This document shows, piece after piece, positions 8,640 through 16,278 of a stretch of DNA of 28,892 bases (within the stretch, counting starts at the first letter, position 1; the number at the start of each line of letters is the position of its first letter). A program made the position numbers and the translations under genes. The notes beneath the pieces were generated by a model. It searched no databases. It saw only the letters and a list, made by a program, of their open reading frames with translations, and was not told where the DNA came from. The DNA comes from Adlercreutzia shanghongiae. Its GTDB lineage: Bacteria; Actinomycetota; Coriobacteriia; Coriobacteriales; Eggerthellaceae. The DNA is taken from NCBI RefSeq assembly GCF_035830635.1, contig NZ_JAYMFI010000021.1:1-28892 (forward strand). Direction: 5' to 3'.

Positions 8640-9103
8640 TTTGCTCCAACAGAAAACCCCACCAATTCCTCGGTTGCAGTTGCGCAGTGGAATGTCGTCT
8701 CGAAACCAGCTTCAATGTAGACCGAACCGGCCTATCCCCACGATGAGGCTCTCGGGTCGCAATTTTGACTTGAAGACAGCTCGCAAGACATACGAAAGCT
8801 AGGGCGAATCATTGGCAAAAGCGACTAGTGGCTTCTTTATCCCTCAGCCTTATCGCAATTCCCCGAAAAGGCAGCAATACAACATGAGATAAGGCAGAGG
8901 AAAAGAACCCGTGGCGAGCCGACAAAGAGTAGTGCTTTAAGCATATTTCAACAATAGCCCTGCCAGACAGGGTCTGACGACAATTGCTATCAGGTACGCA
9001 AGACATGCTCTAGAGCCGCGTACGCAAAACCCAACCAAGCGAATCTGCTCAAACCTTTTTGATGCAGCCTCCTTGCATGCCCGGGTTCTTCAGACCGAGG
9101 TTT
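8640..9103. other. Intergenic region, no convincing gene
   Basis: About 460 bp between the tarI promoter region and the 3' end of the DUF262-associated genes. Short open frames occur on both strands, but none has a ribosome-binding site or a recognisable product. TGCGCAGT (8684-8691) recurs inverted as ACTGCGCA near 9130, but this is too short to interpret. The segment looks like decayed DNA at an island edge. Confidence 0.5.
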
Positions 9104-9708
9104 TTAGTCATTTAAGCATTTTTCAGCGCACTGCGCATCGCACTCGTCAACCACGTCAAAAAGCACAAAGATGCGGCACCCATCGAGGCTTAAGCCCACC
9201 GCCTCATCGCCTTGATAGCACAGAATGCAATTCAGCGATGGGTAGTCTTCGGAAGTCCCTTGGGTGCGAACCGCGAGGCCGTGCGTCGCCAGCTTTCTTA
9301 TCGCACTACAACTGAATCGCGAAATCCAACAAGTGCGCGAAACACCCGTTTCCAGTTCGCGTTATTAGCGAAATTGCTTTCTCGACGCTCGATTAGAGCA
9401 ATGGCGCAAACCGTGCTCTTGATTGCCCCAAGATCATAAACCCCTTGTGTGGCAATATCTCGCAACAAATCACCAAGGGCGGATAGGTATCCCCACTCAG
9501 CTTCCCCCATGCCCCTTAGGTCGTCAGACTCCAACAATGTATCGAGCTCACAACTTGCATTCTGCGCCGCAGTAACCACCTCTTGCGCAATAGCTCCAGC
9601 CATTTGGCTGCCTACGACAGGAGAGCCGATGCACCTGGCGATTTTGCTATAGGTTTCTGTGAGCTGGTTTAGCTTCGAAATATGCAGCAAATACGTATCT
9701 GGCTCCAT
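9104..9708 (-). pseudogene. Uncharacterised helical protein with Cys-rich tail, apparently split by a frameshift
   Basis: The intact frame 9298-9708 encodes 136 residues, mostly helical and soluble, with no recognised family. Immediately past its TAA, the neighbouring frame continues as convincing coding sequence for about 65 codons to a stop at 9104-9106. Its translation runs '...KLATHGLAVRTQGTSEDYPS' and then a segment with six cysteines ('NCILCY', 'DGCRIF', 'DECDAQCAEKC'). That second frame has no start codon or ribosome-binding site. The simplest reading is one gene of about 200 residues carrying a one-base shift near 9298-9305. It follows the DUF262 gene by 17 bp on the same strand, so it is probably its partner. 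Alternatively the 136-aa protein is complete and the rest is a remnant. Confidence 0.5.
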
Positions 9709-9725
9709 CTCAAACCTTTCATCGC

Positions 9726-11291
9726 TTAATAGGCCAAGGCCCTTGCGTATTCGGCCAACAGTTCAGCCCTCTCTTCGAGGAAGATCTCGTAGCTCAACTG
9801 GAATGTATCTGGTGGGCAAAGCGCAGATTCAAGTATCTCTGGCAAGCAATCTTCCCGAATTAGAGAAACATACTCAGCGGGAGCTTTGTCTTTTATTTTT
9901 TGGTTGTCAGCATTGTTCAGGAAGCAGAAATTCGCCAACTTGTATCGATCGCGCTTCTCGAAACCCTCACGTTTTAGATACTTGTCAGGGAATATATGAT
10001 GAAACTCCTTGGAGCTTGATTTCTGCAGCGTTGTCTCCAAATCGACATAGGCCCCAGAGATAAAAGACCTCGGCATATTTGATGCCAGCATTGCAATAAA
10101 AGTTTTTGTGTTTACCGAGGTCGAGGCAAACTGACTATTCAAGAAAAAATCCTTGCTAATATCACAGCTGAAGCCACTTATGCAGTGATTTTCATTTTTA
10201 CGCAGTGCCTCCATTGCTTTGAGGTCAGCCACATGCGCCCTTAGTACGCCGCTCGAATACCTTCTCGAAAAGCAACTACGCCAGAACCATTGTACCAACT
10301 GACGCCTTTGGCTCTCGCTATAGGTTGCCCCAGATACCCTATCCGAAGCGAAGAATTTTACAAGAGAAACAATCATTGCAGGATAAGGAACATATGCTAA
10401 AGAATATAAATGTAGTTCCTTCCGTAGAAAATCAATAGTCGACTTGAGTCCATTTGATATCACTTCAAAGTTATCTCGTATATCCTGGCCGGTTAGCTCC
10501 ATCATTGCACTTGGTGAAGGATTATTGAGAAGGTACCCGGTAAAACACTTCATGAGCAAGTCTTGGTCTTCCGCAATGCCCTCAAAACCACACCCGGACA
10601 ATTCAGCAGAAAGCTCATCCAGCTTCTCCTGCAAATCAAACGCAGTGCTCCAGCTCCAAGCGTTAAACAACTGAAAGGTCTCCAGAGGAACGCCGGCTCT
10701 GTTAATTCTTTCAAAGACAATGGCAACTATTCCTTTGTCGTCTGTCTCAAGATCCTGAACAGGAATTTGTACCTCCTTGAATGTTTCTTGAACTTTATCT
10801 ATCTCCTTTTTCACATCGTCACTTAAACCCTCTGTTGCCATGCGGTACTTGACAGAATCAAACAGCGCATTGATAGGAAAGTACTTTGACGAATCAGCTT
10901 CCTTGTCATCGAGGGGGACAAATTGGACATTCTGCGGTTTGGAATCAGCTCCGATGATGTAGTAAATCCCCTTAATGGGCTCCACAGGCTCTAATTCAGT
11001 TTGAAATACCGTAAAAATCGACGTCAGGCGCTGCTGCCCATCGAGGACGTAGCTTACTGGATAATCCTTTGCGGGACTAGGCAATTCAAAAGATCCCAAA
11101 TGCCGTTCATTCTGTAGCCGCTCCGTTGTTCGCCATAGCAAAATTGCGCCAACAGGATAGCCCTTATATAGGCTATCCACGAAAAAGGCAATTGAGTCCT
11201 CGTCCCACACAAATCCTCTTTGAAAAGACGGGATTCTTATCTCCCCGCCAGTGATTTTGTCGATAATTCTCCTAATAGTCAAAGACTCCAT
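9726..11291 (-). CDS. DUF262 and HNH-type (DUF1524-like) protein, GmrSD-like putative defence nuclease
   Basis: About 521 residues. The N-terminal DUF262 domain shows 'IRIPSFQRGFVWDEDSIAFFVDSLYKGYPVGAILLW' and the hallmark 'YVLDGQQRLTSIF'. DUF262 is related to ParB-type nucleotide-binding domains and is found in GmrS. The C-terminal part has 'EFHHIFPDKYLKREG' followed by 'LANFCFLNNADNQKI', an HNH/DUF1524 nuclease signature. In GmrSD-type IV restriction enzymes these domains cut modified phage DNA using NTP. The ATG at 11291 is preceded by AAGGGA at a good distance; an ATG six codons upstream lacks one. It lies between a small DNA-binding-like gene and a partner of unknown function, and its DNA is AT-richer than the flanks, consistent with an acquired defence module. 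Activity against modified DNA is inference. Confidence 0.85.
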   Translation of the reverse strand: MESLTIRRIIDKITGGEIRIPSFQRGFVWDEDSIAFFVDSLYKGYPVGAILLWRTTERLQNERHLGSFELPSPAKDYPVSYVLDGQQRLTSIFTVFQTELEPVEPIKGIYYIIGADSKPQNVQFVPLDDKEADSSKYFPINALFDSVKYRMATEGLSDDVKKEIDKVQETFKEVQIPVQDLETDDKGIVAIVFERINRAGVPLETFQLFNAWSWSTAFDLQEKLDELSAELSGCGFEGIAEDQDLLMKCFTGYLLNNPSPSAMMELTGQDIRDNFEVISNGLKSTIDFLRKELHLYSLAYVPYPAMIVSLVKFFASDRVSGATYSESQRRQLVQWFWRSCFSRRYSSGVLRAHVADLKAMEALRKNENHCISGFSCDISKDFFLNSQFASTSVNTKTFIAMLASNMPRSFISGAYVDLETTLQKSSSKEFHHIFPDKYLKREGFEKRDRYKLANFCFLNNADNQKIKDKAPAEYVSLIREDCLPEILESALCPPDTFQLSYEIFLEERAELLAEYARALAY

Positions 11292-11339
11292 GGCGTTCCC
11301 TTCGTTCATTTCTCATAACACCATATTATTGCAATATAT

Positions 11340-11528
11340 CTAATATCGATCAAATAATCTATCCCTAACAAGTATATGGATGAGAATATAACGCGGCATT
11401 TCATCATACTGCAAGCCCCATGCCCTTTCCGCAATCGCAGGGGCACGCTCCTCCGAACAACGCATAGATATCTTGTCCTTCCCATACCTCTCGCCTTGAT
11501 TCGCTAATTCCACTCCACGCTCCGTCAT
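11340..11528 (-). CDS. Small ribbon-helix-helix-like protein, putative regulator
   Basis: A 62-residue protein whose pattern fits a ribbon-helix-helix (CopG/Arc-like) fold: strand 'KISMRCS', helix 'EERAPAIAERAWGL', a turn, then helix 'PRYILIHILVRDRLF'. AGGAG lies nine bases before the ATG at 11528, six before an overlapping TTG. It ends 48 bp upstream of the DUF262 gene on the same strand, so it could be the autoregulator of that module. Ribbon-helix-helix proteins bind operators as dimers; a toxin-antitoxin or mobilisation role is also possible. The family match is by eye only. Confidence 0.42.
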   Translation of the reverse strand: MTERGVELANQGERYGKDKISMRCSEERAPAIAERAWGLQYDEMPRYILIHILVRDRLFDRY

Positions 11529-11717
11529 CAACTTTCGCTCCTAGCTTTGTGTCTAACCGGCGGCTACCATCGGCGCCCTGCCCAGACGCACGCCCTCTCC
11601 ACATGTTGGAACCAGCTTTATCGGCGGCAACCTCTCTTTAGCAATCGAATTCCACCATCCCGTTGCAGTAAGAGCCGCCCAGCAGAGTGTTTCTTGTTGA
11701 AATAAAATTAAATATCA

Positions 11718-11764
11718 ATAAAAACAGTTTGACGAGTTGTTGTTGTTTGTCAAACTGTTTTTAT
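11718..11764 (+). repeat. Perfect inverted repeat, 16-bp stem (hairpin 1)
   Basis: Arms 11718-11733 and 11749-11764 (ATAAAAACAGTTTGAC and its complement) enclose a 15-base loop rich in GTT. The flanking AT-rich strings at 11702-11715 and 11788-11802 are near-complements of each other, so hairpins 1 and 2 together sit inside a larger imperfect stem. The GTCAAAC of this arm can also pair with the GTTTGAC of hairpin 2. Confidence 0.9.
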
Positions 11765-11790
11765 CTAGATGTTTGACAAACATCTAGATA
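11762..11790 (+). repeat. Perfect inverted repeat, 14-bp arms (hairpin 2)
   Basis: Arms 11762-11775 (TATCTAGATGTTTG) and 11777-11790 are exact complements around a single central base. The left arm overlaps the last three bases of hairpin 1, so the two cannot both close fully. Confidence 0.9.
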
Positions 11791-11801
11791 TTTTGATTTT
11801 A

Positions 11802-11844
11802 TGAGGTTATGCTGCCACTCTTTAAGAGTGGCAGCATAACCTCA
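11802..11844 (+). repeat. Perfect inverted repeat, 21-bp arms (hairpin 3)
   Basis: Arms 11802-11822 and 11824-11844 are exact complements around one central T, with the core CACTCTT-T-AAGAGTG. There is no mismatch along 21 pairs, far beyond chance for an intergenic region. Confidence 0.93.
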
Positions 11845-11897
11845 GTCGGCTCCCCGGCGACCCAGCTTAAGCTGGCTCGCCGGGGAGCCGACTGAGG
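11840..11897 (+). repeat. Long GC-rich inverted repeat, 21-bp outer stem plus 7-bp inner stem (hairpin 4)
   Basis: Outer arms 11840-11860 and 11877-11897 are exact complements. One C-C mismatch (11861/11876) separates them from an inner palindrome CCAGCTT/AAGCTGG (11862-11875). The first five bases (CCTCA, 11840-11844) are also the end of hairpin 3, so the two structures compete for them. Confidence 0.93.
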
Positions 11898-11965
11898 AAC
11901 GGTGGACTTTCGCTCGGAACTCATATATCATATCTCCGATGTGAAAAGCTCAATTGGAGCTTTAT

Positions 11966-11998
11966 CGGCCCTGAGCGCCTGCGTTCGGGGCCGTTTTT
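11966..11998 (+). terminator. Strong intrinsic terminator directly upstream of the Abi_2 gene
   Basis: The stem CGGCCCTGAGC (11966-11976) pairs with 11983-11993 across a six-base loop, with two G-T wobbles, followed by TTTTT at 11994-11998. A preceding small stem (AAAGCTC/GAGCTTT, 11945-11963) adds to the folded region. It lies only 16 bp before the Abi_2 ATG, so it limits read-through into that gene rather than ending an upstream protein gene. Confidence 0.8.
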
Positions 11999-12013
11999 CG
12001 TTGGAAGGCCCCT

Positions 12014-13170
12014 ATGGAAGAACATGCCCTCTCTGCTCGAGATCAAGTTGCCCTGATGCATAAAAATGGCATCAGATTCGAGATTTGTACGGAGGATGAG
12101 GCTGCAGATTTTCTGTCGCGGAGCAACTTTTTCTTCAAGGTGAAAGCTTTCGATAAGAACTTCGATAAATATGCTAATACGGGCAATATGTCAATTTGGA
12201 TTTTGCATATCTCGTTGACCTTTCCCGCAAAGACGCTGTTCTCAGAGAGCTTGTGCTTGATTTAGCGCTTGACCTCGAGCATTATCTCAAAGTTGTAGTT
12301 AACCGCGTCCTTATGGAAAGCAACCTCAAGATAGACAGCTTAATTGAAAAATTCTTTGCTTTCTCTAAAAAGAAAGCACTGGCCCAGATCGTCCAAGCTC
12401 CTTTAGACGAGGCCGCTGACGCCAACGCCAAAAAACTGCAAAGTCTATCAGCTGAGTTTCTGAACATGCGCTCAAGCGATGGATCCAAATCTGAGCTTGC
12501 GGCTGCACAGGCTCAGATTTATTCAGCTGCTTATAGCTTGTGCGGAGGCATAGATTGCGATCACGTTGAGCGATCGTTGCTGCATTTTGGTTCTTCTCGA
12601 TACTCAAAAAGACTAGTTGAGAAATACGGTTCACTTGAAATCATGCAGCCATGGCACTTCATGGAAATGGCATCTTTCGGCGACTTTATCGCATTCTACA
12701 AATTCCTTTTCTTTGATTCGGGAGAGCACGACCAACTAAAGCATTGCTCCGAGGTGGCAAAGGACGTGCGAAATGCTCAGCATATCAAAAGGCTGCTCTT
12801 CCCGGCAAAAACACTGCGCAATGCTGCTGCGCATAACGACTACTTGCTCAACGACCTCAAGCACCGAATGAAAGAGCCGATCAAATCCATCTACAAGCAT
12901 CTAATCGAACTTTACGATATTCCGAAGACCACAATTGACAAATCATGGAAAACTCCTGCTGCCCACGATTACGCCTCTCTGCTCATTTGCTACGGACTTA
13001 TCGTTCCTGACGGAGAGACCAAGACGAGGGCCGCTAGAAAGATGCACGAAGGTTTTTGCGCCTTGAGTCAGAATCTTTCATACTATCGAGAGCAGGATGA
13101 TGTATTCTGCTCCCTGGAGCTGATTGCAAAGCTAACAGATTGCTTCTCGAAGCGTTGGCAGATTTCTTAG
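12014..13170 (+). pseudogene. Abi_2 family (AbiD/AbiF-like) HEPN protein, interrupted by one frameshift
   Basis: The first frame, from ATG 12014 (GGAAGG five bases upstream), gives about 57 residues of a typical Abi_2 N-terminus: 'ALSARDQVALMHKNGI', 'FFFKVKAFDKNFDKYANTG'. The next frame then continues the family pattern without a gap: 'QYVNLDFAYLVDLSRKDAVL', 'ALDLEHYLKVVV'. One added base in the GGG run at 12181-12183 would restore a protein of about 385 residues. Further on, 'LRNAAAHNDYLLN' (R codon 12817-12819, H codon 12832-12834) is an RX4H HEPN ribonuclease motif. Abi_2 proteins are abortive-infection toxins. A truncated product starting at the TTG at 12196 would keep the HEPN motif but lose the N-terminus. 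Natural inactivation and sequencing error are both possible. Confidence 0.85.
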
Positions 13171-13218
13171 CAAAAAGAGCTATTTTCCTACGTAGAACAG
13201 AACAGCTAAGGAGGTTTT

Positions 13219-14349
13219 ATGCGTAGAGTCACTATAGCTTGCGCCGCAAACATTCTCGCGATGCTCTACGCCCTCTGCTCATTGCTTCCCACGCACCGAC
13301 GCTTCGTATGCATCAGTCGGCAGAGCGACAGCGATCCTGTCGACTTTCAGCTCATTAAGGAGTATTGCGAGCGGCGCGAGCCTGCGTGGGAGGTTGCCAT
13401 TCTCGCTAAGCAGCTGCGCAATCCGGCGGCCTACCTGCTCGAAATGATCCGCCAGGTCTACTACATCGCAACAAGCCGGGCCACAGTGCTAGATTCCTAT
13501 TGCATCGTCGTTGGGCTCTTGCATGACCGCATCAAGGTGCCGGTGATTCAGATATGGCACTCGCTGGGCAACATGAAGCGGTTCGGGTACACGGCGTTCG
13601 GAACCGACGAGGGGCACTCCGAGGCAACGGCGCGGTTGATGCATATGCACGAGGGGTACGACGCCATCGCCATCTCGTCCATGAGCTTCGCCGATGAGTT
13701 TGCTGCGGCATTCAACGCCGATAAGAGCAAGCTTTTCGAAGCCCCCCTCCCCCGCGTCGATCTCCTGCTAAGCGAAGGACATCGCACGCAGCAGCGCGAG
13801 GCCATTCTCGCCGCTTACCCGCAACTGCATGAGCGCAAGACCATCGTCTACTGCCCCACCTTCCGTAAGCAACCGGCCGCCAACGAGGCAGAGGCCGCCC
13901 AGGCGCTCATCGACGCGGTGGATTTCAACCGGTTCAACTTCGTCTACAAACCTCACCCCGTAAGCAAGCAGGTCATCAACGACCCTCGCGTCATCACGAT
14001 TCCCTGCGACCAATTCGACGCCCTCTTCGTTGCCGACTACATCATCAGCGACTACTCCACGGTCATCTACGAAGCCGGCCTGCTTAACATCCCCGTCTAC
14101 CTTTACGCCTACGACTGGGACAGCTACCGCGAGAAGCGCGGCCTCACCATCGATTTCGAAAACGACGTGCCTGCCCTGTTCACGGGCAATCCGGAAGAAA
14201 TCATGCACGCAATCGAGAACAATGACTTCGACGCACAAGCTTACCAGACCTTCGAAAGCGCCAACGTATCACTTCCCGAAGGCGCGTCGTGCACCGAGGT
14301 TGTGTGCGAGACCATCATCGAAGCCGCAACGACCCGCAAACGCGCTTAA
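13219..14349 (+). CDS. CDP-glycerol glycerophosphotransferase family protein (TagB/TarF-like)
   Basis: Protein of 376 residues with AAGGAGG at an ideal distance before the ATG. The N-terminus (ACAANILAMLYALCSLLP) is a hydrophobic, probably membrane-associated helix. The acceptor-side motif 'IQIWHSLGNMKRFG' lies near residue 113; the second motif 'YIISDYSTVIYEAGLLNIPVYLYAYD' lies near residues 272-298. Enzymes of this size and type often place the first glycerol- or ribitol-phosphate on the lipid-linked disaccharide (TagB/TarB or TarF role). It lies alone on the plus strand, convergent with tagH, and directly follows the broken Abi_2 gene. The defence island may therefore have inserted upstream of it and separated it from the leftward operon. 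Confidence 0.85.
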   Translation: MRRVTIACAANILAMLYALCSLLPTHRRFVCISRQSDSDPVDFQLIKEYCERREPAWEVAILAKQLRNPAAYLLEMIRQVYYIATSRATVLDSYCIVVGLLHDRIKVPVIQIWHSLGNMKRFGYTAFGTDEGHSEATARLMHMHEGYDAIAISSMSFADEFAAAFNADKSKLFEAPLPRVDLLLSEGHRTQQREAILAAYPQLHERKTIVYCPTFRKQPAANEAEAAQALIDAVDFNRFNFVYKPHPVSKQVINDPRVITIPCDQFDALFVADYIISDYSTVIYEAGLLNIPVYLYAYDWDSYREKRGLTIDFENDVPALFTGNPEEIMHAIENNDFDAQAYQTFESANVSLPEGASCTEVVCETIIEAATTRKRA

Positions 14350-14405
14350 GCCACTCCTAAAGCGAGGCGCCACATCGGCGCTAAACGCACCCTACGCGCG
14401 AAGCC

Positions 14406-15155
14406 CTAGGCGTGGCCCTCGTAGTACGCAATCGCCTCTTGAATAGAGCCGTCGAACTTCTTAGTGCCCCTATCCAACACGATGCCGCGAGTGCAGAATT
14501 CCTGCGCGGCCGACGAGGAATGCGTCACGAACAGCACCGTCACGTTCTCGTCTTCCATAATCTCGCGAACGCGGGCGAAGCACTTCTGCTGGAACTGCTT
14601 GTCGCCGACCGACAAGGCCTCGTCCACCACGAGAATCTCAGGATCGCTGGACACGGCAAACGCGAAACCGAGACGCGACTTCATGCCCGAGGAATAGGTG
14701 CGCACCGGTTGGTCCATGTACACGCCCAAATCGGCAAATTCCACGACCTTGGGCTCCAACTCGGCAATCTGGTCGGCATCCAGGCCCAGAGCGTGGCCGC
14801 GCAGATGGATGTTCTCGCGTCCCGTCAGCGCCATGTCGAATCCGGCAGTGAGCTCCAACAACGCGCTCACCGTGCCGTTCACAATCACCTCGCCGGTGGT
14901 CGGGAACGTCACACCCGTGATCATCTTCAGCGCCGTGGACTTCCCCGCGCCATTGTGGCCGAGAAACGCCACGGCCTCGCCCTTGCGAATCTCGAAGGAC
15001 AAATCGTTGCTGGCGTTCACCGAAGTAACGAGCTTGCGCTTGTCCTTGCCGCGAAACACGCTGAGAAAACGCTGCCTGTCGTTCTCGTACAGCTTGTACG
15101 TTTTCGTAACGTGGTCGAATTTGATGGCGATGGGCGCATCGGCGCTAGAGGACAT
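14406..15155 (-). CDS. tagH: ABC transporter ATP-binding protein, TagH-like teichoic acid/polysaccharide exporter
   Basis: About 249 residues with all ABC ATPase motifs: Walker A 'GHNGAGKST', signature 'YSSGMKSRLGFAFA', Walker B 'EILVVDEALSVGD' and the switch 'FVTHS'. 'AVSSDPEILVVDEALSVGD' and 'RTYSSGMKSRLG' are characteristic of the TagH/RfbE subfamily that exports lipid-linked surface polymers. It lacks the C-terminal carbohydrate-binding extension of some WaaL-dependent systems. The ATG at 15155, with GAGGAGG six to seven bases upstream, is preferred over a start at 15200. It overlaps the tagG stop by 11 bp, so the two are translationally coupled. Confidence 0.9.
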   Translation of the reverse strand: MSSSADAPIAIKFDHVTKTYKLYENDRQRFLSVFRGKDKRKLVTSVNASNDLSFEIRKGEAVAFLGHNGAGKSTALKMITGVTFPTTGEVIVNGTVSALLELTAGFDMALTGRENIHLRGHALGLDADQIAELEPKVVEFADLGVYMDQPVRTYSSGMKSRLGFAFAVSSDPEILVVDEALSVGDKQFQQKCFARVREIMEDENVTVLFVTHSSSAAQEFCTRGIVLDRGTKKFDGSIQEAIAYYEGHA

Positions 15156-15963
15156 CAGCCACCTCCTCATGGGTGCGCTGATAGATAACCAGCGTGGCAA
15201 TGAGCGTCACAGCGAACACGACCACGAAGCCGATGACGGCCTCGGGCTTGTCCCAAATCCACATCTTGTCGTAAACCGCACAACGGTACATGGTGACGAT
15301 GAACGTGATAGGGTTGAACATGAGAATCCACTCGATGATGGGCAAATCTAAATTGTACACGTTGAAGATGATGCCCGACAGCCAGAATAGCGGCGTAGAG
15401 AGCGTCTTCAGCAAGTTCATGAAGTCTTTGCTGATGGCTGAGAGCAAACTCGTCATGAGTGAGAACATATCGAAGAAAACGAACATGAGCACCAAGGCCA
15501 CGGGCAGTTGCAAAAGATACAAATCGAGCGGCTGGCCGCACAGGAAATAGACGACGAGCAGTGCCGCGACCAATCCCAGCTGAATGATGAACGTCGAGAT
15601 GCTGTAAATCGTCGGGATACCCGAAAGCGGGAACTTAATCTTCGTAACCAAATACGAATAGCGCTTAAATACGTTAACGCCCGTGCCGAGAATCTCCTGG
15701 ATGTAGAACCATGGGATGAGACCACCCATGAGCCAGAGAATATAGGGCGCATCCGATCCGGTTTGATCGGCGCTGCGCAAGCCCACCTCAAGGGCAAACC
15801 AGAACACCAGAATGTATACCGCTGGTTTCGCAAAAAACCAAAGCGGGCCCAGCACAGCGCCGGCCGAAATCTTTTTCAAGTCGAACAAGCCCAGGCTGGT
15901 AATCTGCTTGCGCCAATCCCACTGCTCTTTGAGTATCTGAGAGAGCGTACTCACAATCCTCAT
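15145..15963 (-). CDS. tagG: ABC transporter permease, TagG-like (ABC-2 type)
   Basis: About 270 residues with six predicted membrane helices. The N-terminal amphipathic segment ends in 'DLKKISAGAVLGPLWFFAKPAVYILVFW', the classic start of TagG/RfbD/Wzm permeases. 'NLLKTLSTPLFWLSGIIFN' is the typical loop before the last pair of helices. With TagH it forms the exporter that flips the lipid-linked polymer. The ATG at 15963 has GGGAGGA only one base upstream, too close; a GTG three codons later (15954) has GGAGG about ten bases upstream and may be the true start. An extended -10 at 15993-16001 fits as its promoter. Confidence 0.9.
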   Translation of the reverse strand: MRIVSTLSQILKEQWDWRKQITSLGLFDLKKISAGAVLGPLWFFAKPAVYILVFWFALEVGLRSADQTGSDAPYILWLMGGLIPWFYIQEILGTGVNVFKRYSYLVTKIKFPLSGIPTIYSISTFIIQLGLVAALLVVYFLCGQPLDLYLLQLPVALVLMFVFFDMFSLMTSLLSAISKDFMNLLKTLSTPLFWLSGIIFNVYNLDLPIIEWILMFNPITFIVTMYRCAVYDKMWIWDKPEAVIGFVVVFAVTLIATLVIYQRTHEEVADVL

Positions 15964-15992
15964 TCCTCCCGGCGGACAAATGCCGAGAGCCT

Positions 15993-16001
15993 ATTTTACC
16001 A
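15993..16001 (-). promoter_or_regulatory. Possible extended -10 promoter of tagGH
   Basis: On the minus strand TGGTAAAAT matches TGn plus TATAAT with one mismatch, about 30 bp before the tagG start. No clear -35 is visible. It lies where a tagGH promoter is expected. Confidence 0.38.
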
Positions 16002-16278
16002 TTGCTTCGCCGCCATCACACGGCCCACAAAGTCAGCGACTGGGGAAAGGTTTGCTACACCCAAAATGCACCCAAGAACCAGTCGAGCACCCCGAACATT
16101 GACCGCCTTTAATCAAAGAGAACCACCCTGTATGACTTCAGTCCACTTGTGTTCAGCGTTTTGAAACAAGGCTTCGCAAGAGGACTCGTCTTCCTCTCCG
16201 TTGTCTTCCCGTACAATGCAAGATGGCCTCATTCATTGAGGCCATCTTGCATATCACCAAAGGCGTCACAGAAAACCG
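16002..16278. other. Intergenic region between tagG promoter and DUF2335 gene
   Basis: About 280 bp with no supportable gene. Its only clear structure is the perfect hairpin at 16216-16252. Confidence 0.6.
16216..16252. terminator. Perfect 15-bp hairpin downstream of the DUF2335 gene
   Basis: Arms 16216-16230 (ATGCAAGATGGCCTC) and 16238-16252 are exact complements with a seven-base loop. It begins 27 bp after the DUF2335 stop on the minus strand, the right place for a terminator. No T-run follows on either strand, so termination would be weak or factor-dependent, or the hairpin may protect the 3' end. Confidence 0.5.

Larger units (their letters stand above)
11700..11998 (+). ncRNA. Candidate structured non-coding RNA (putative RNA partner of the downstream Abi_2 HEPN gene)
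   Basis: Four consecutive long hairpins (11718-11764, 11762-11790, 11802-11844, 11840-11897), a smaller fifth stem (11945-11963) and an 11-bp terminator with five T (11966-11998) fill this stretch. The Abi_2 start codon follows 16 bp later. A terminator immediately before a toxin gene, behind a structured RNA, is the layout of type III-like toxin-antitoxin loci, where the terminator sets the RNA-to-mRNA ratio. HEPN-containing Abi_2 (AbiD/AbiF) proteins have, to my recollection, been reported with structured RNA partners. The 5' end is guessed; an AT-rich stretch at 11694-11717 could hold the promoter, but no clear -35/-10 pair is visible. Transcription is inferred, not shown. Confidence 0.5.
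11532..12013. other. Intergenic region between divergent defence genes, with structured RNA locus
   Basis: This 480-bp gap contains no supportable coding gene. The part 11532-11700 is unremarkable. From about 11700 to 11998 it is almost entirely inverted repeats, ending in an intrinsic terminator; the individual elements are listed separately. It separates the minus-strand RHH/DUF262 genes from the plus-strand Abi_2 gene. Confidence 0.8.

Noticed and set aside
8809..9006. 65-codon minus-strand open frame in the intergenic region
   Set aside because: No ribosome-binding site, no family features and no conserved context.
12171..12200. Programmed -1 frameshift in the Abi_2 gene
   Set aside because: No X-XXY-YYZ slippery heptamer is present at the junction and no obvious downstream stimulatory stem; a simple one-base deletion is more likely.
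14412..15351. Plus-strand open frames of more than 200 codons opposite tagH/tagG
   Set aside because: Shadow frames of GC-rich genes; no ribosome-binding sites and no recognisable product.
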